This document shows, piece by piece, positions 57,279-64,000 of a DNA stretch of 64,000 nt. The position numbers and the translations under genes are program-made. The DNA lies in NCBI RefSeq assembly GCF_000423565.1, contig NZ_AUIF01000003.1:310001-374000 (forward strand), in the 5' to 3' direction. Origin of the DNA: Runella zeae DSM 19591 (GTDB lineage: Bacteria; Bacteroidota; Bacteroidia; Cytophagales; Spirosomataceae). Under the pieces are notes generated by a model. That model did no database searches. It was not told the DNA's origin and saw only the letters and a program-made list of their open reading frames with translations. How positions within the stretch are numbered: the first letter of the stretch is position 1; the number at the start of each line of letters is the position of its first letter.

Positions 57279-57893
57279 ATGTTGTTTGACGATACCTATA
57301 AAACTATAGTCACTCCAGTAGAAGGTTTTTTTCGTGACAGAGGGAGCAAATTTTTAGCATTTGCGTATCCTATTCGTCAGGAAGAAGATACCAAACCTTA
57401 TTTGATAGCCTTGCGTGAACTTCACCCCAAAGCCGTTCATCACTGTTATGCTTATCGGCTTGGACTTGATAGAAGCCACTTTCGAGCCAATGACGACGGT
57501 GAGCCTTCGGGCACGGCAGGCAAGCCTATTCTCAATACACTCTATGCCCACGATATTACCAACGTTTTGGTAGTGGTGGTCAGGTATTTTGGTGGTACGC
57601 TATTGGGAGTACCGGGGCTTATCAATGCCTATAAAACCGCCACAGAGGAGGTTCTCAAAGAAGCGGAAATCGTAACAAAGCATGTCAAAGATGTATATCG
57701 TTTGGTGTATCCTTATGAGCAAATGAACGAGGTGATGAAAGTAATCAAGAGTTTTGAACTGATTCCCAAAAATCAGCACTTTGACAATGAATGTAGTCTT
57801 GAACTAGAGATTCGTAAAAGCTTACTTAATCAAGTATTAGGTAAATTAGAAAAGATTGAATATTTGGATTTATCCTATGAAGGGACTATTTAA
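57279..57893 (+). CDS. YigZ/IMPACT family protein
   Basis: 204 residues in two domains: the IMPACT N-terminal domain (about 15-125) with FRDRGSKFLAFAYPI, HHCYAYRLG, DDGEPSGTAGKPIL and VVVRYFGGTLLGVPGLINAY, and the C-terminal DUF1949 ferredoxin-like domain (about 135-200). Members are linked to translation control or proline-peptide handling, but the bacterial function is not settled. Cytoplasmic. Single gene with its own hairpin terminator. Confidence 0.93.
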   Translation: MLFDDTYKTIVTPVEGFFRDRGSKFLAFAYPIRQEEDTKPYLIALRELHPKAVHHCYAYRLGLDRSHFRANDDGEPSGTAGKPILNTLYAHDITNVLVVVVRYFGGTLLGVPGLINAYKTATEEVLKEAEIVTKHVKDVYRLVYPYEQMNEVMKVIKSFELIPKNQHFDNECSLELEIRKSLLNQVLGKLEKIEYLDLSYEGTI

Positions 57894-57907
57894 AGAGAAA
57901 TAAAGTT

Positions 57908-57940
57908 ACCCTTCCTACAGTTTTAAATCGTAGGAAGGGT
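57908..57940. terminator. Bidirectional hairpin terminator
   Basis: ACCCTTCCTAC (57908-57918) pairs with GTAGGAAGGGT (57930-57940). A T-rich stretch follows on the plus strand. Confidence 0.8.
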
Positions 57941-57948
57941 TTCACTTT

Positions 57949-60204
57949 TTATAAGTTTTTGAGAACCCAGTCGGTCATCATTTGGTAGCGGTGCATGAGC
58001 GTATTGCCGCCACTGATACCGTGGTTGCGATTGGGATAGTAAAACGAATCAAATTGTTTGCCTGCTTTGATGAGCGCATTGACAAAATCCACCGAATTTT
58101 GGAAGTGTACATTATCGTCGCCTGTACCGTGGATAAGTAAAAACTTGCCTTTGAGTTTGTTGACATGCTGAATAGGCGAGTTGTCATCATAGCCTGCTGC
58201 ATTGTCTTGGGGGCGTTTGAGGTAGCGTTCGGTATAAATGGTGTCATAGTATCGCCAAGTAGTCACGGGTGCTCCCGCAATTCCTGCTTTGAAGTAATTG
58301 GCCCCGATAGTCATACAGAGAGAGGTCATATAGCCCCCGTAGCTATGTCCATGAATACCGATTCGGGAGGCATCCACATAAGAGAGAGTGGCTAAGTATT
58401 TTGCTCCTTCGATTTGGTCTTCGGTTTCGAGTTTGCCAAGTTGGGCGTAAGTAGCGGTTCGGAAGGCATTGCCACGCGCACCCGTGCCGCGTCCATCTAC
58501 CGACACGATGATGTAGCCTTTGGTAGCTAGAAGTTTAAACCAAGCCGTGAGCGCATTGGTCCAAGTATTGTTTACGGTCTGAGAGCCAGGCCCTCCATAC
58601 ACAAACATCAAGACAGGGTATTTTTTGCTGCCGTCAAAATCAGTGGGTTTGATCATCCAGCCGTTAAGACTTGTACCTAGCGAGGTGGTAAATTTAAAAA
58701 ATTCTTGTTGAGGCAGATTGTAAGCCGCAAGGCGCTCGCGCAAGGCTTGGTTGGTTTCTAAGGTTCTGACTATTTTGTGAGTAGGAGCTTCGTGTAAGCT
58801 GACCGTCAGAGGCTGTTGTGAAGATTGATGATAGAGCAAATAGTAACTAAAGTCAGGGCTCATATTGATGGTATTAGAGCCAGTTTGAGTACTAAGTTTG
58901 ACAGGCTGTGGCGGGGTGATTGGGGATGCTTTTTTTGATTTTTTGGCAACCGGTATCGCCAAATTCAAGCTATACAAATGCCGCTCCATGGGCGACTCCA
59001 TTGAAGAAGTAAAATACAACACTTGTTTTTTTTCATCAATCCCCAGCAAATCGGTTACTTCCCAATCGCCCGAGGTAAGTTGCTTGAGCAATTTGCCCGT
59101 CATGTCGTATTGGTATAAATGCTTATAGCCGCTTTTTTCAGACGATTGTATGAAAGATTTGCCGTCGGCTAAGTAAGTGAGGTCGTCGGTAAACTCCAAA
59201 TCCACATAAGTCTTGCTTTCTTCACTCCATACGGTTTGGGTTTGGCCATTGGTAGCGTCGGCGTGCAAAATATCCAGACGATTTTGGAGACGATTCATGC
59301 GTTTGATGGAAAGCAAATTGGGGTTTTGCGTCCACTTGATACGTGGGATGTATTGGTCAGTTTCGGTACCTACGTCTATTTTGGTTTTTTGAGCGGTGGC
59401 TAAGTCATGAATCCAAATCTGCACGATAGAGTTAGGCTCGCCCGCTTTAGGGTATTTATAACGATAATCTTTGGGGTACAAATCACCCCAGATTTGCATG
59501 TTGTATTCAGGCACACGGCTTTCGTCGAAGCGATAAAAAGCAATTTTTTTGCCGTCGGGAGACCATTCAAAAGCTTTGACAAAGCTAAACTCCTCTTCAT
59601 ATACCCAATCGCACGCGCCGTTGATGATTTCGTTGCGTTTGCCATCGGTAGTGATGGATTGTTCGGTCATAGTGGCGAGGTCGGTCACGAAAAGATTATT
59701 GTCGCGCACAAAAACCACTTTGCTGCCATCAGGCGAAAGCGTTGCCAGCATTTGTTTTCCGTTTTTGGAAAGCTGCGTGAGTTTTTTGGAAGCTAAATCA
59801 TAAATATAAAAATCTGCTTTGAAAGAGCGGCGGTAGATTCGCTCTATATTGGTGGCAAGAAGGAGTTTGCGCTCGTCGCCGCTAAGTTCGTATGCTTCAA
59901 ATTGGATGGTTTGATTGCTGCCTTCTACGCGGGCGGTGCTTTGGTCAAACAGCGTTTCGACGGCTTCGCCCGTCGCAATGCTGTATTTGATGATTTTACC
60001 ACTTTGCTGAGTGGTATAAAATCCGCCAGCTTTCATCCAATTGACCCCCGACACGGTACGTGGTGTGAAGATGGAGCCTTGCGGGCCAAAGATGTCGGTG
60101 AGAGAGAGCGTTTTTTGTTGGGCGGCTAAGTGGCCTGCTACCAAACAAACAAAAAGACCGACCGCATATACGTGTTTCGAGAAAGAGATAGTGGTTTTTG
60201 TCAT
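57949..60204 (-). CDS. Dipeptidyl peptidase IV-type S9 serine peptidase
   Basis: 751 residues with a signal peptide ending LAAQ (about 29). N-terminal beta-propeller (about 50-500) with the substrate-amine-binding CDWVYEEEFSFVKAFEWSPDG (the double-Glu motif of DPP IV). C-terminal hydrolase with nucleophile in GIHGHSYGGYM, Asp in GTGDDNVHFQN and His in NRNHGISGG. The enzyme removes X-Pro or X-Ala dipeptides from peptide N-termini in the periplasm. With the S9A and M16 proteases encoded nearby it fits an amino-acid-scavenging lifestyle. Single gene. Confidence 0.94.
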   Translation of the reverse strand: MTKTTISFSKHVYAVGLFVCLVAGHLAAQQKTLSLTDIFGPQGSIFTPRTVSGVNWMKAGGFYTTQQSGKIIKYSIATGEAVETLFDQSTARVEGSNQTIQFEAYELSGDERKLLLATNIERIYRRSFKADFYIYDLASKKLTQLSKNGKQMLATLSPDGSKVVFVRDNNLFVTDLATMTEQSITTDGKRNEIINGACDWVYEEEFSFVKAFEWSPDGKKIAFYRFDESRVPEYNMQIWGDLYPKDYRYKYPKAGEPNSIVQIWIHDLATAQKTKIDVGTETDQYIPRIKWTQNPNLLSIKRMNRLQNRLDILHADATNGQTQTVWSEESKTYVDLEFTDDLTYLADGKSFIQSSEKSGYKHLYQYDMTGKLLKQLTSGDWEVTDLLGIDEKKQVLYFTSSMESPMERHLYSLNLAIPVAKKSKKASPITPPQPVKLSTQTGSNTINMSPDFSYYLLYHQSSQQPLTVSLHEAPTHKIVRTLETNQALRERLAAYNLPQQEFFKFTTSLGTSLNGWMIKPTDFDGSKKYPVLMFVYGGPGSQTVNNTWTNALTAWFKLLATKGYIIVSVDGRGTGARGNAFRTATYAQLGKLETEDQIEGAKYLATLSYVDASRIGIHGHSYGGYMTSLCMTIGANYFKAGIAGAPVTTWRYYDTIYTERYLKRPQDNAAGYDDNSPIQHVNKLKGKFLLIHGTGDDNVHFQNSVDFVNALIKAGKQFDSFYYPNRNHGISGGNTLMHRYQMMTDWVLKNL

Positions 60205-60376
60205 GTATATTGATGAATAGATGAAGGAGAAAACACAAAGATAGGCAAAACTTGTACAACCCTTAAATCCCCCAGATTGCGGGATTATAATGATTAGGTG
60301 GGTTTGTGATACTTTTATAGGGAAAAAACGTCAGAAGTAAGAATTAGTAGTTTTAGGGCCATTTAAATATACCATC

Positions 60377-60955
60377 ATGTTGCCTCAGCTCCTGTTACAA
60401 GAACTTCTCAAGGCCAATGTTTCGTCAGATTCTGTGAGGAAGTTGTTAGAAATTATCAAATTTCAAGAAGTAAAAAACCAGCAGTTGTTAGTAATACCGG
60501 GCGAAATATGCGACAAGATTTTTTTTGTATTAGAGGGTGGGTTTGTATGCCGATATGTAGATGAAGCAAACGAAGTAGAAAAAACAATAAACTTTTACTT
60601 AGACAACTTACATCCTTTTATGAGTTGTGTCGATAGTTTTTTTTCCGAATTGCCTACGCGCTGCGAACTAAGGGCCATCAGTGGGGCTAAAGTGTTGGTG
60701 TTATCCAAAAAAGACTTACAACTATTGATGTCTGAAGATATGGCTCTTTTTAGGTTTTATCATTCTATGGTTACTAAGGCATTGCAAGAGGAAAATGACC
60801 TAAAACTCAAACTGATAGCTTATACTTCTGAGCAACTTTACCAATATCTCATTAGTCAACTTCCGGTCGTTATTCAGCGGGTTCCGTCGCGATTTATTGC
60901 CGAGTTTATGGGTATCTCTCCCGAGTGGCTCAGCAAGCTCAAGCACCGCAAGTAA
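60377..60955 (+). CDS. Crp/Fnr-family transcriptional regulator
   Basis: 192 residues. Cyclic-nucleotide-binding-like beta-barrel (about 25-120: VIPGEICDKIFFVLEGGFVCRY), a dimerisation helix, then a short HTH at the C-terminus (PSRFIAEFMGISPEWLSKLK). No Cys cluster for an Fe-S centre is visible, and the cAMP-binding RxS motif is not clear, so the ligand is unknown. It lies 97 bp before the PhlG/FAD-oxidase gene on the same strand, with a palindrome between them, so it probably controls that gene. It could also repress or activate itself. Confidence 0.9.
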   Translation: MLPQLLLQELLKANVSSDSVRKLLEIIKFQEVKNQQLLVIPGEICDKIFFVLEGGFVCRYVDEANEVEKTINFYLDNLHPFMSCVDSFFSELPTRCELRAISGAKVLVLSKKDLQLLMSEDMALFRFYHSMVTKALQEENDLKLKLIAYTSEQLYQYLISQLPVVIQRVPSRFIAEFMGISPEWLSKLKHRK

Positions 60956-60966
60956 AGGATGTATTT

Positions 60967-60982
60967 CTTGAATTAATTCAAG
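60967..60982. promoter_or_regulatory. Perfect palindrome, candidate operator of the Crp/Fnr-like regulator
   Basis: CTTGAATTAATTCAAG, a 16-bp perfect palindrome with TTGAA half-sites separated by 4 bp, the spacing used by FNR-type proteins (TTGAT-N4-ATCAA). Its centre is about 42 bp upstream of the transcript start predicted from the -7 element, the class II activator position. Confidence 0.65.
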
Positions 60983-61004
60983 GGTAGTTTTACAAGTCCG
61001 GCTG

Positions 61005-61012
61005 TAGTTTTG
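61005..61012 (+). promoter_or_regulatory. -7 element of the PhlG/FAD-oxidase gene
   Basis: TAGTTTTG, an exact TAnnTTTG match. No TTG box lies at -33, in keeping with dependence on an activator bound at 60967-60982. Confidence 0.55.
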
Positions 61013-61051
61013 TGGCAAGATTTTGGAAATAATACCTAAAAAATTTAAGAA

Positions 61052-63193
61052 ATGGGAAAAGAATATATTGGCTATCAGGCGCCTGACTATACCGAAGTAC
61101 ATGCCAAATACTTCCATGAAGAGATTCAAACTCTCGCTGCATCCGTACAAAATGCGCTCTCTATTTCTCCTGTTGCACCTCATAGTTTACCTACATTTTC
61201 GGAGGCTTGCTATCTTGAAGAGGAAGGTTATACCGAATTTGAGAATGCCTATACCCAATATCCCGACGGTAGTATTCACGTAGCGGTGCATACCTCTATG
61301 CCGGGTGTAAGCCCTGCTATGTGGGATTGGTGGTTTGGGTGGCATGGTTCGCAAGATAATCGATACAAACTATGGCACCCCCAAGCCCATGTGAGTGCGC
61401 ATTGGGAAGACAATCAACCCAATATAGCGTATATAGGACGCAATTCGATTATTAAAGAATACATCGGCGAAGAGCTGCTTGAGGCGGCTATTCAATTCAA
61501 ATCTCCGATTGATTTTGGCTTTTCATTTGATGCCATCAATCATCCTGAGAAGGCGGTTTATATCTGTGCTAGGCTGGGTCATGCTTCTTTGCCGGTTGAT
61601 TATGGATATCTGGTACATCAAGTGCGCGCGGTAGAAGGAGGCTGTGAGATGCGGTCACGTTTTTGGGTAGGAGGAGCCTATGTGAGCATTCGTCGGCAAG
61701 GTTTTTTGGCGGATTTGGCAACTGAGTTTATTCGCAAGTTACGTAGTTTACCCAAAAATTTTGCGCCTGATTTATTGAGACATTGTTCGGAAGAAATGAA
61801 TCATCTCGCGGCTTTCCTTCCCCAACTTTATAAGGAATTTGGTGTTGAAAGTCCTAGTTTACAGCTATCAGGAACGTTTACTCGGTCAACAGACCCGACC
61901 TTTGATAGGCTAGTATTAGGAACATTGTTTAACAAAACAGCCCCCAAACGGCGTCCTGATGCGGTAGTGGAACCTAAGACCATCGAAGATATTATCGCGA
62001 CCCTTAAATATGCCAAAGCTATTGGTAAAAAAATCACGGTATGTTCGGGAGGACATAGTTTTAGCGCCAACCACTTGCGCGACAATAGCATTTTAATTTT
62101 GATGAAAAACTTCAATCACTATGAAATCAACCCTGATGCTATGACGGCCAAAGCAGGGCCAGGAGTAGGAGGGAGTGTGTTGATGCTAGAGTTGTACAAA
62201 CACAACTTGTTTTTTCCGGCGGGTCATTGCAAGGGAGTTTGCATAGGAGGATATTTATTGCAGGGAGGCTACGGTTGGAATGGACGAAAATTGGGGATTG
62301 CGTGTCAAAGTGTGATTGGCATTGATGTCATTACGGCCGAAGGTGAATTGGTACACGCCAATGCTACTCAGCACTCTGATTTGTTTTGGGCAGCACGCGG
62401 GGCGGGACCCGGTTTTTTTGGGGTGGTGATTTGTTTCCATCTCAAATTGTATCCCTTACCTCGTTATCGAGCCATTATTGCCCACGATTTTCACCTCAAA
62501 CACCTAGAAGATGTGTATCGTTGGGCCTATGATGTAGGCCCTAGCATTCCAAAAGCAGTAGAGTTTCAGATGATTATGAGTCGCAATATGCTCCATATCT
62601 TAGGCCCAGGCATTGAAGCGTTGGCGCCTATTTTTGCCGATACCAAAGATGAGTTTGAAGAAGCGATGGCTTTCATGAAAAATAGCCCTATCAAACACAA
62701 GGCTATTATCGCTACCCCCGCCTTTGATCCGGGCATAGATGCGTTGTACAAGACGGCTATGACTCATTATCCTGAGGATAGACATTGGGGCGTAGACAAT
62801 ATGTGGACTCATGCCTCTATCGAAGACCTACTGCCATTTATCAGACAAATCGCTGATTCGCTACCTCCTGCGCCATCTCATTTTTTGTGGCTCAATTGGC
62901 ACCCTGGTAGCTTGGCTACTGACATGGCTTATTCCAATGAAGATAAGGTGTATTTGGCACTTTATGCCAATTGGATCAATGCCGAAGATTCGCCTCTTTA
63001 TGGCGATTGGGCGGCCAATATGATGCGCCGTATGGCACACTTATCTACCGGAATTCAGCTTGCTGATGAAGGACTTCACAAACGTACAGCGCTTTTTTTA
63101 TCAGAAAACCACTTGAAAAAAGTACAAGAAATCAGAGCAAAACGCGACCCTGATGGACTTTTTTATGAATGGCATAGTTATCCTAAAATCTAA
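61052..63193 (+). CDS. Fusion of a PhlG-like (DAPG hydrolase) domain with a BBE-type FAD-linked oxidase
   Basis: 713 residues, no signal peptide. Residues ~1-285 resemble 2,4-diacetylphloroglucinol hydrolase (PhlG), a zinc C-C bond hydrolase: MWDWWFGWHGSQDNRYKLWH, with His109, Glu140, His244 and Glu248 at nearly the spacing of the PhlG zinc ligands (H129, E160, H270, E274 from memory). Residues ~295-713 form an FAD-binding PCMH domain plus C-terminal BBE segment. CSGGHSF gives His335 for 8-alpha-linked FAD, GVCIGGYLLQGGYGW puts Cys397 at the possible second flavin link, and KRDPDGLFYEW is the typical BBE end. A single enzyme might oxidise and then cleave an acylated phenol or polyketide (inference). 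It is preceded by a regulator and followed by a small secreted protein gene. Confidence 0.85.
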   Translation: MGKEYIGYQAPDYTEVHAKYFHEEIQTLAASVQNALSISPVAPHSLPTFSEACYLEEEGYTEFENAYTQYPDGSIHVAVHTSMPGVSPAMWDWWFGWHGSQDNRYKLWHPQAHVSAHWEDNQPNIAYIGRNSIIKEYIGEELLEAAIQFKSPIDFGFSFDAINHPEKAVYICARLGHASLPVDYGYLVHQVRAVEGGCEMRSRFWVGGAYVSIRRQGFLADLATEFIRKLRSLPKNFAPDLLRHCSEEMNHLAAFLPQLYKEFGVESPSLQLSGTFTRSTDPTFDRLVLGTLFNKTAPKRRPDAVVEPKTIEDIIATLKYAKAIGKKITVCSGGHSFSANHLRDNSILILMKNFNHYEINPDAMTAKAGPGVGGSVLMLELYKHNLFFPAGHCKGVCIGGYLLQGGYGWNGRKLGIACQSVIGIDVITAEGELVHANATQHSDLFWAARGAGPGFFGVVICFHLKLYPLPRYRAIIAHDFHLKHLEDVYRWAYDVGPSIPKAVEFQMIMSRNMLHILGPGIEALAPIFADTKDEFEEAMAFMKNSPIKHKAIIATPAFDPGIDALYKTAMTHYPEDRHWGVDNMWTHASIEDLLPFIRQIADSLPPAPSHFLWLNWHPGSLATDMAYSNEDKVYLALYANWINAEDSPLYGDWAANMMRRMAHLSTGIQLADEGLHKRTALFLSENHLKKVQEIRAKRDPDGLFYEWHSYPKI

Positions 63194-63205
63194 ACAAATC
63201 AAAAC

Positions 63206-63541
63206 ATGAAAGTAATGGTAATCTTAGGACTCTGGCTATGTTTAAAAAGCGGGATGATGATATATCCTCCGCACGATAATCTAGCCGGAACCTATAAAAC
63301 CGAAGAAGAAGGGGTGACTATTGTAGTGACCAAAACAGCTACGGGCTTTATAGGAGTGGACCCCCAAAAAAGAATAGTCTTGAAGGATGTGAAATTTTTG
63401 GAAGGAGCTTGGAGAGGTACTGTCTACAATCCACAGAAAGATATAACGGCTCGCTGCGAAGTATATGTGGAAGGCAATAAACTGAAAATAGTAGCTTACA
63501 AAGGGCTTTTATCCAAAACAGTTTATTGGATAAAAATATAA
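63206..63541 (+). CDS. Small secreted protein, weakly DUF2147-like
   Basis: 111 residues with a hydrophobic N-terminus (MKVMVILGLWLCLKSG) consistent with a signal peptide or anchor. The rest is beta-rich: NLAGTYKTEEEGVTIVV, WRGTVYNPQKDITARCEVYV, LKIVAYKGLL. G-x-(V/I)-Y-N/D-P followed by C-x-(V/L) and a K-I-x-x-Y-K-G strand recall DUF2147, but it is short for that family and the match is weak. It starts 12 bp after the fusion gene stop, so the two are probably cotranscribed. Confidence 0.6.
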   Translation: MKVMVILGLWLCLKSGMMIYPPHDNLAGTYKTEEEGVTIVVTKTATGFIGVDPQKRIVLKDVKFLEGAWRGTVYNPQKDITARCEVYVEGNKLKIVAYKGLLSKTVYWIKI

Positions 63542-63609
63542 ACGAGAGGTTTTGCGATAGGTGGCGACCTAAAGAAGGCGAAGTAAATAAATTCGTTTTG
63601 CTCCGCCAC

Positions 63610-63638
63610 TTGCTTTTGCTTGAAAGAAAGTATCTTTG
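63610..63638 (+). promoter_or_regulatory. Promoter of nth
   Basis: TTG (63610-63612), an 18-bp spacer and TATCTTTG (63631-63638), a full match to the Bacteroidota TTG-N~19-TAnnTTTG consensus, 23 bp before the start codon. Confidence 0.55.
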
Positions 63639-63661
63639 ATACCTAAAAAGTATTGACTTCC

Positions 63662-64000
63662 ATGCAGAAAAAAGAACGTTATCGTCTCCTGATTGAACAT
63701 TTCTCCCAAAAATTTCCCGAAGCTGAAACCGAACTTCATTATACCAATCCTTATGAATTGTTGGTGGCGGTAATTTTGTCGGCACAGTGTACCGATAAGC
63801 GCGTCAATATGGTGACTCCTGCTCTGTTTGAGCGCTATCCCGACCCGCAGGCCCTGGCCGATAGCAATGCAGAGGAAGTTTTTCAATACATACGTTCTAT
63901 TTCATACCCCAACAACAAAGCCAAACACTTGGTGGGTATGGCAAGAATGCTCCTAGCGCAGTTTGGAGGGGAAGTGCCTAGTACCATAGAAGAACTTCAA
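63662..64000 (+). CDS. nth: Endonuclease III (partial, runs off the window)
   Basis: DNA glycosylase/AP lyase for oxidised pyrimidines. The first 113 residues are visible and open to the edge: MQKKERYRLLIEHFSQKF, then NPYELLVAVILSAQCTDKRVN (the conserved LSAQCTD stretch) and SISYPNNKAKHLVGMARML. The helix-hairpin-helix with the catalytic Lys and Asp, and the C-terminal 4Fe-4S cluster, would lie beyond 64000. A full-consensus promoter sits just upstream. Confidence 0.93.
   Translation, partial: MQKKERYRLLIEHFSQKFPEAETELHYTNPYELLVAVILSAQCTDKRVNMVTPALFERYPDPQALADSNAEEVFQYIRSISYPNNKAKHLVGMARMLLAQFGGEVPSTIEELQ

Noticed and set aside
59407-59796. Open frame on the strand opposite the DPP-IV gene
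   Set aside because: It lies wholly inside a well-supported gene, shows no family features and is explained as a codon-bias shadow.

Overview
The window reads as chromosomal DNA of a Bacteroidota bacterium, most likely order Cytophagales (Spirosomataceae/Cytophagaceae-like; the family is inference). The evidence is the zapA-rny pair, fused SecDF, bifunctional RibBA, DUF4301, VTC/DUF4956 and ECF-sigma/FecR genes, three secreted proteins with type IX secretion (T9SS) C-terminal signals, a GldA-like ATPase, and recurrent TAnnTTTG -7 promoter elements instead of TATAAT boxes. No rRNA, tRNA, CRISPR array, intact insertion sequence or prophage was seen.

Layout. 0-13.4 kb is mostly housekeeping: zapA end, ribonuclease Y, acyl-CoA thioesterase, S41 protease, DNA polymerase I, a lipoprotein, a small unknown secreted or anchored protein, SecDF and an amino-acid permease. 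13.4-19 kb holds an outer-membrane barrel protein and an ECF sigma/anti-sigma FecR pair. Their apparent partner carries the STN signalling domain on a surface-repeat protein, not on a TonB receptor. A divergent GIN-domain lipoprotein follows. 19-24.5 kb holds ileS with a strongly structured leader, then a serine hydrolase gene bracketed by a ~148-bp direct repeat of the ileS 3' end plus terminator. 24.5-44.4 kb holds a TPR/HTH regulator, an acyl-reductase-like SDR, S9 peptidase, a T9SS purple-acid-phosphatase-like protein, Nudix hydrolase, DUF4301, a T9SS Ig-repeat protein sharing modules with the phosphatase, GldA, ribBA, a T9SS type-B protein and a LytS/LytTR two-component pair.

44.5-49.7 kb is a compact operon: a frameshifted CotH-kinase gene, an intact CotH paralogue, a VTC-type polyphosphate polymerase, a DUF4956 membrane protein and a DUF2490 outer-membrane protein. 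It lies divergent to the LytS/LytTR pair, with GTTAAG direct repeats in the shared intergenic region. This is a candidate phosphotransfer/polyphosphate envelope system under LytTR control. 49.7-60.2 kb has coaX, a GH2 beta-galactosidase with a basic tail, an M16 protease, a YigZ/IMPACT protein and a DPP-IV-type peptidase.

60.3-63.5 kb is the second strong candidate system. A Crp/Fnr-type regulator is followed by a perfect 16-bp palindrome centred about 42 bp upstream of the predicted start of transcription of a large gene. That gene fuses a PhlG-like (phloroglucinol C-C hydrolase) domain to a berberine-bridge-type FAD oxidase. A small secreted protein follows it, and the window ends inside nth (endonuclease III).
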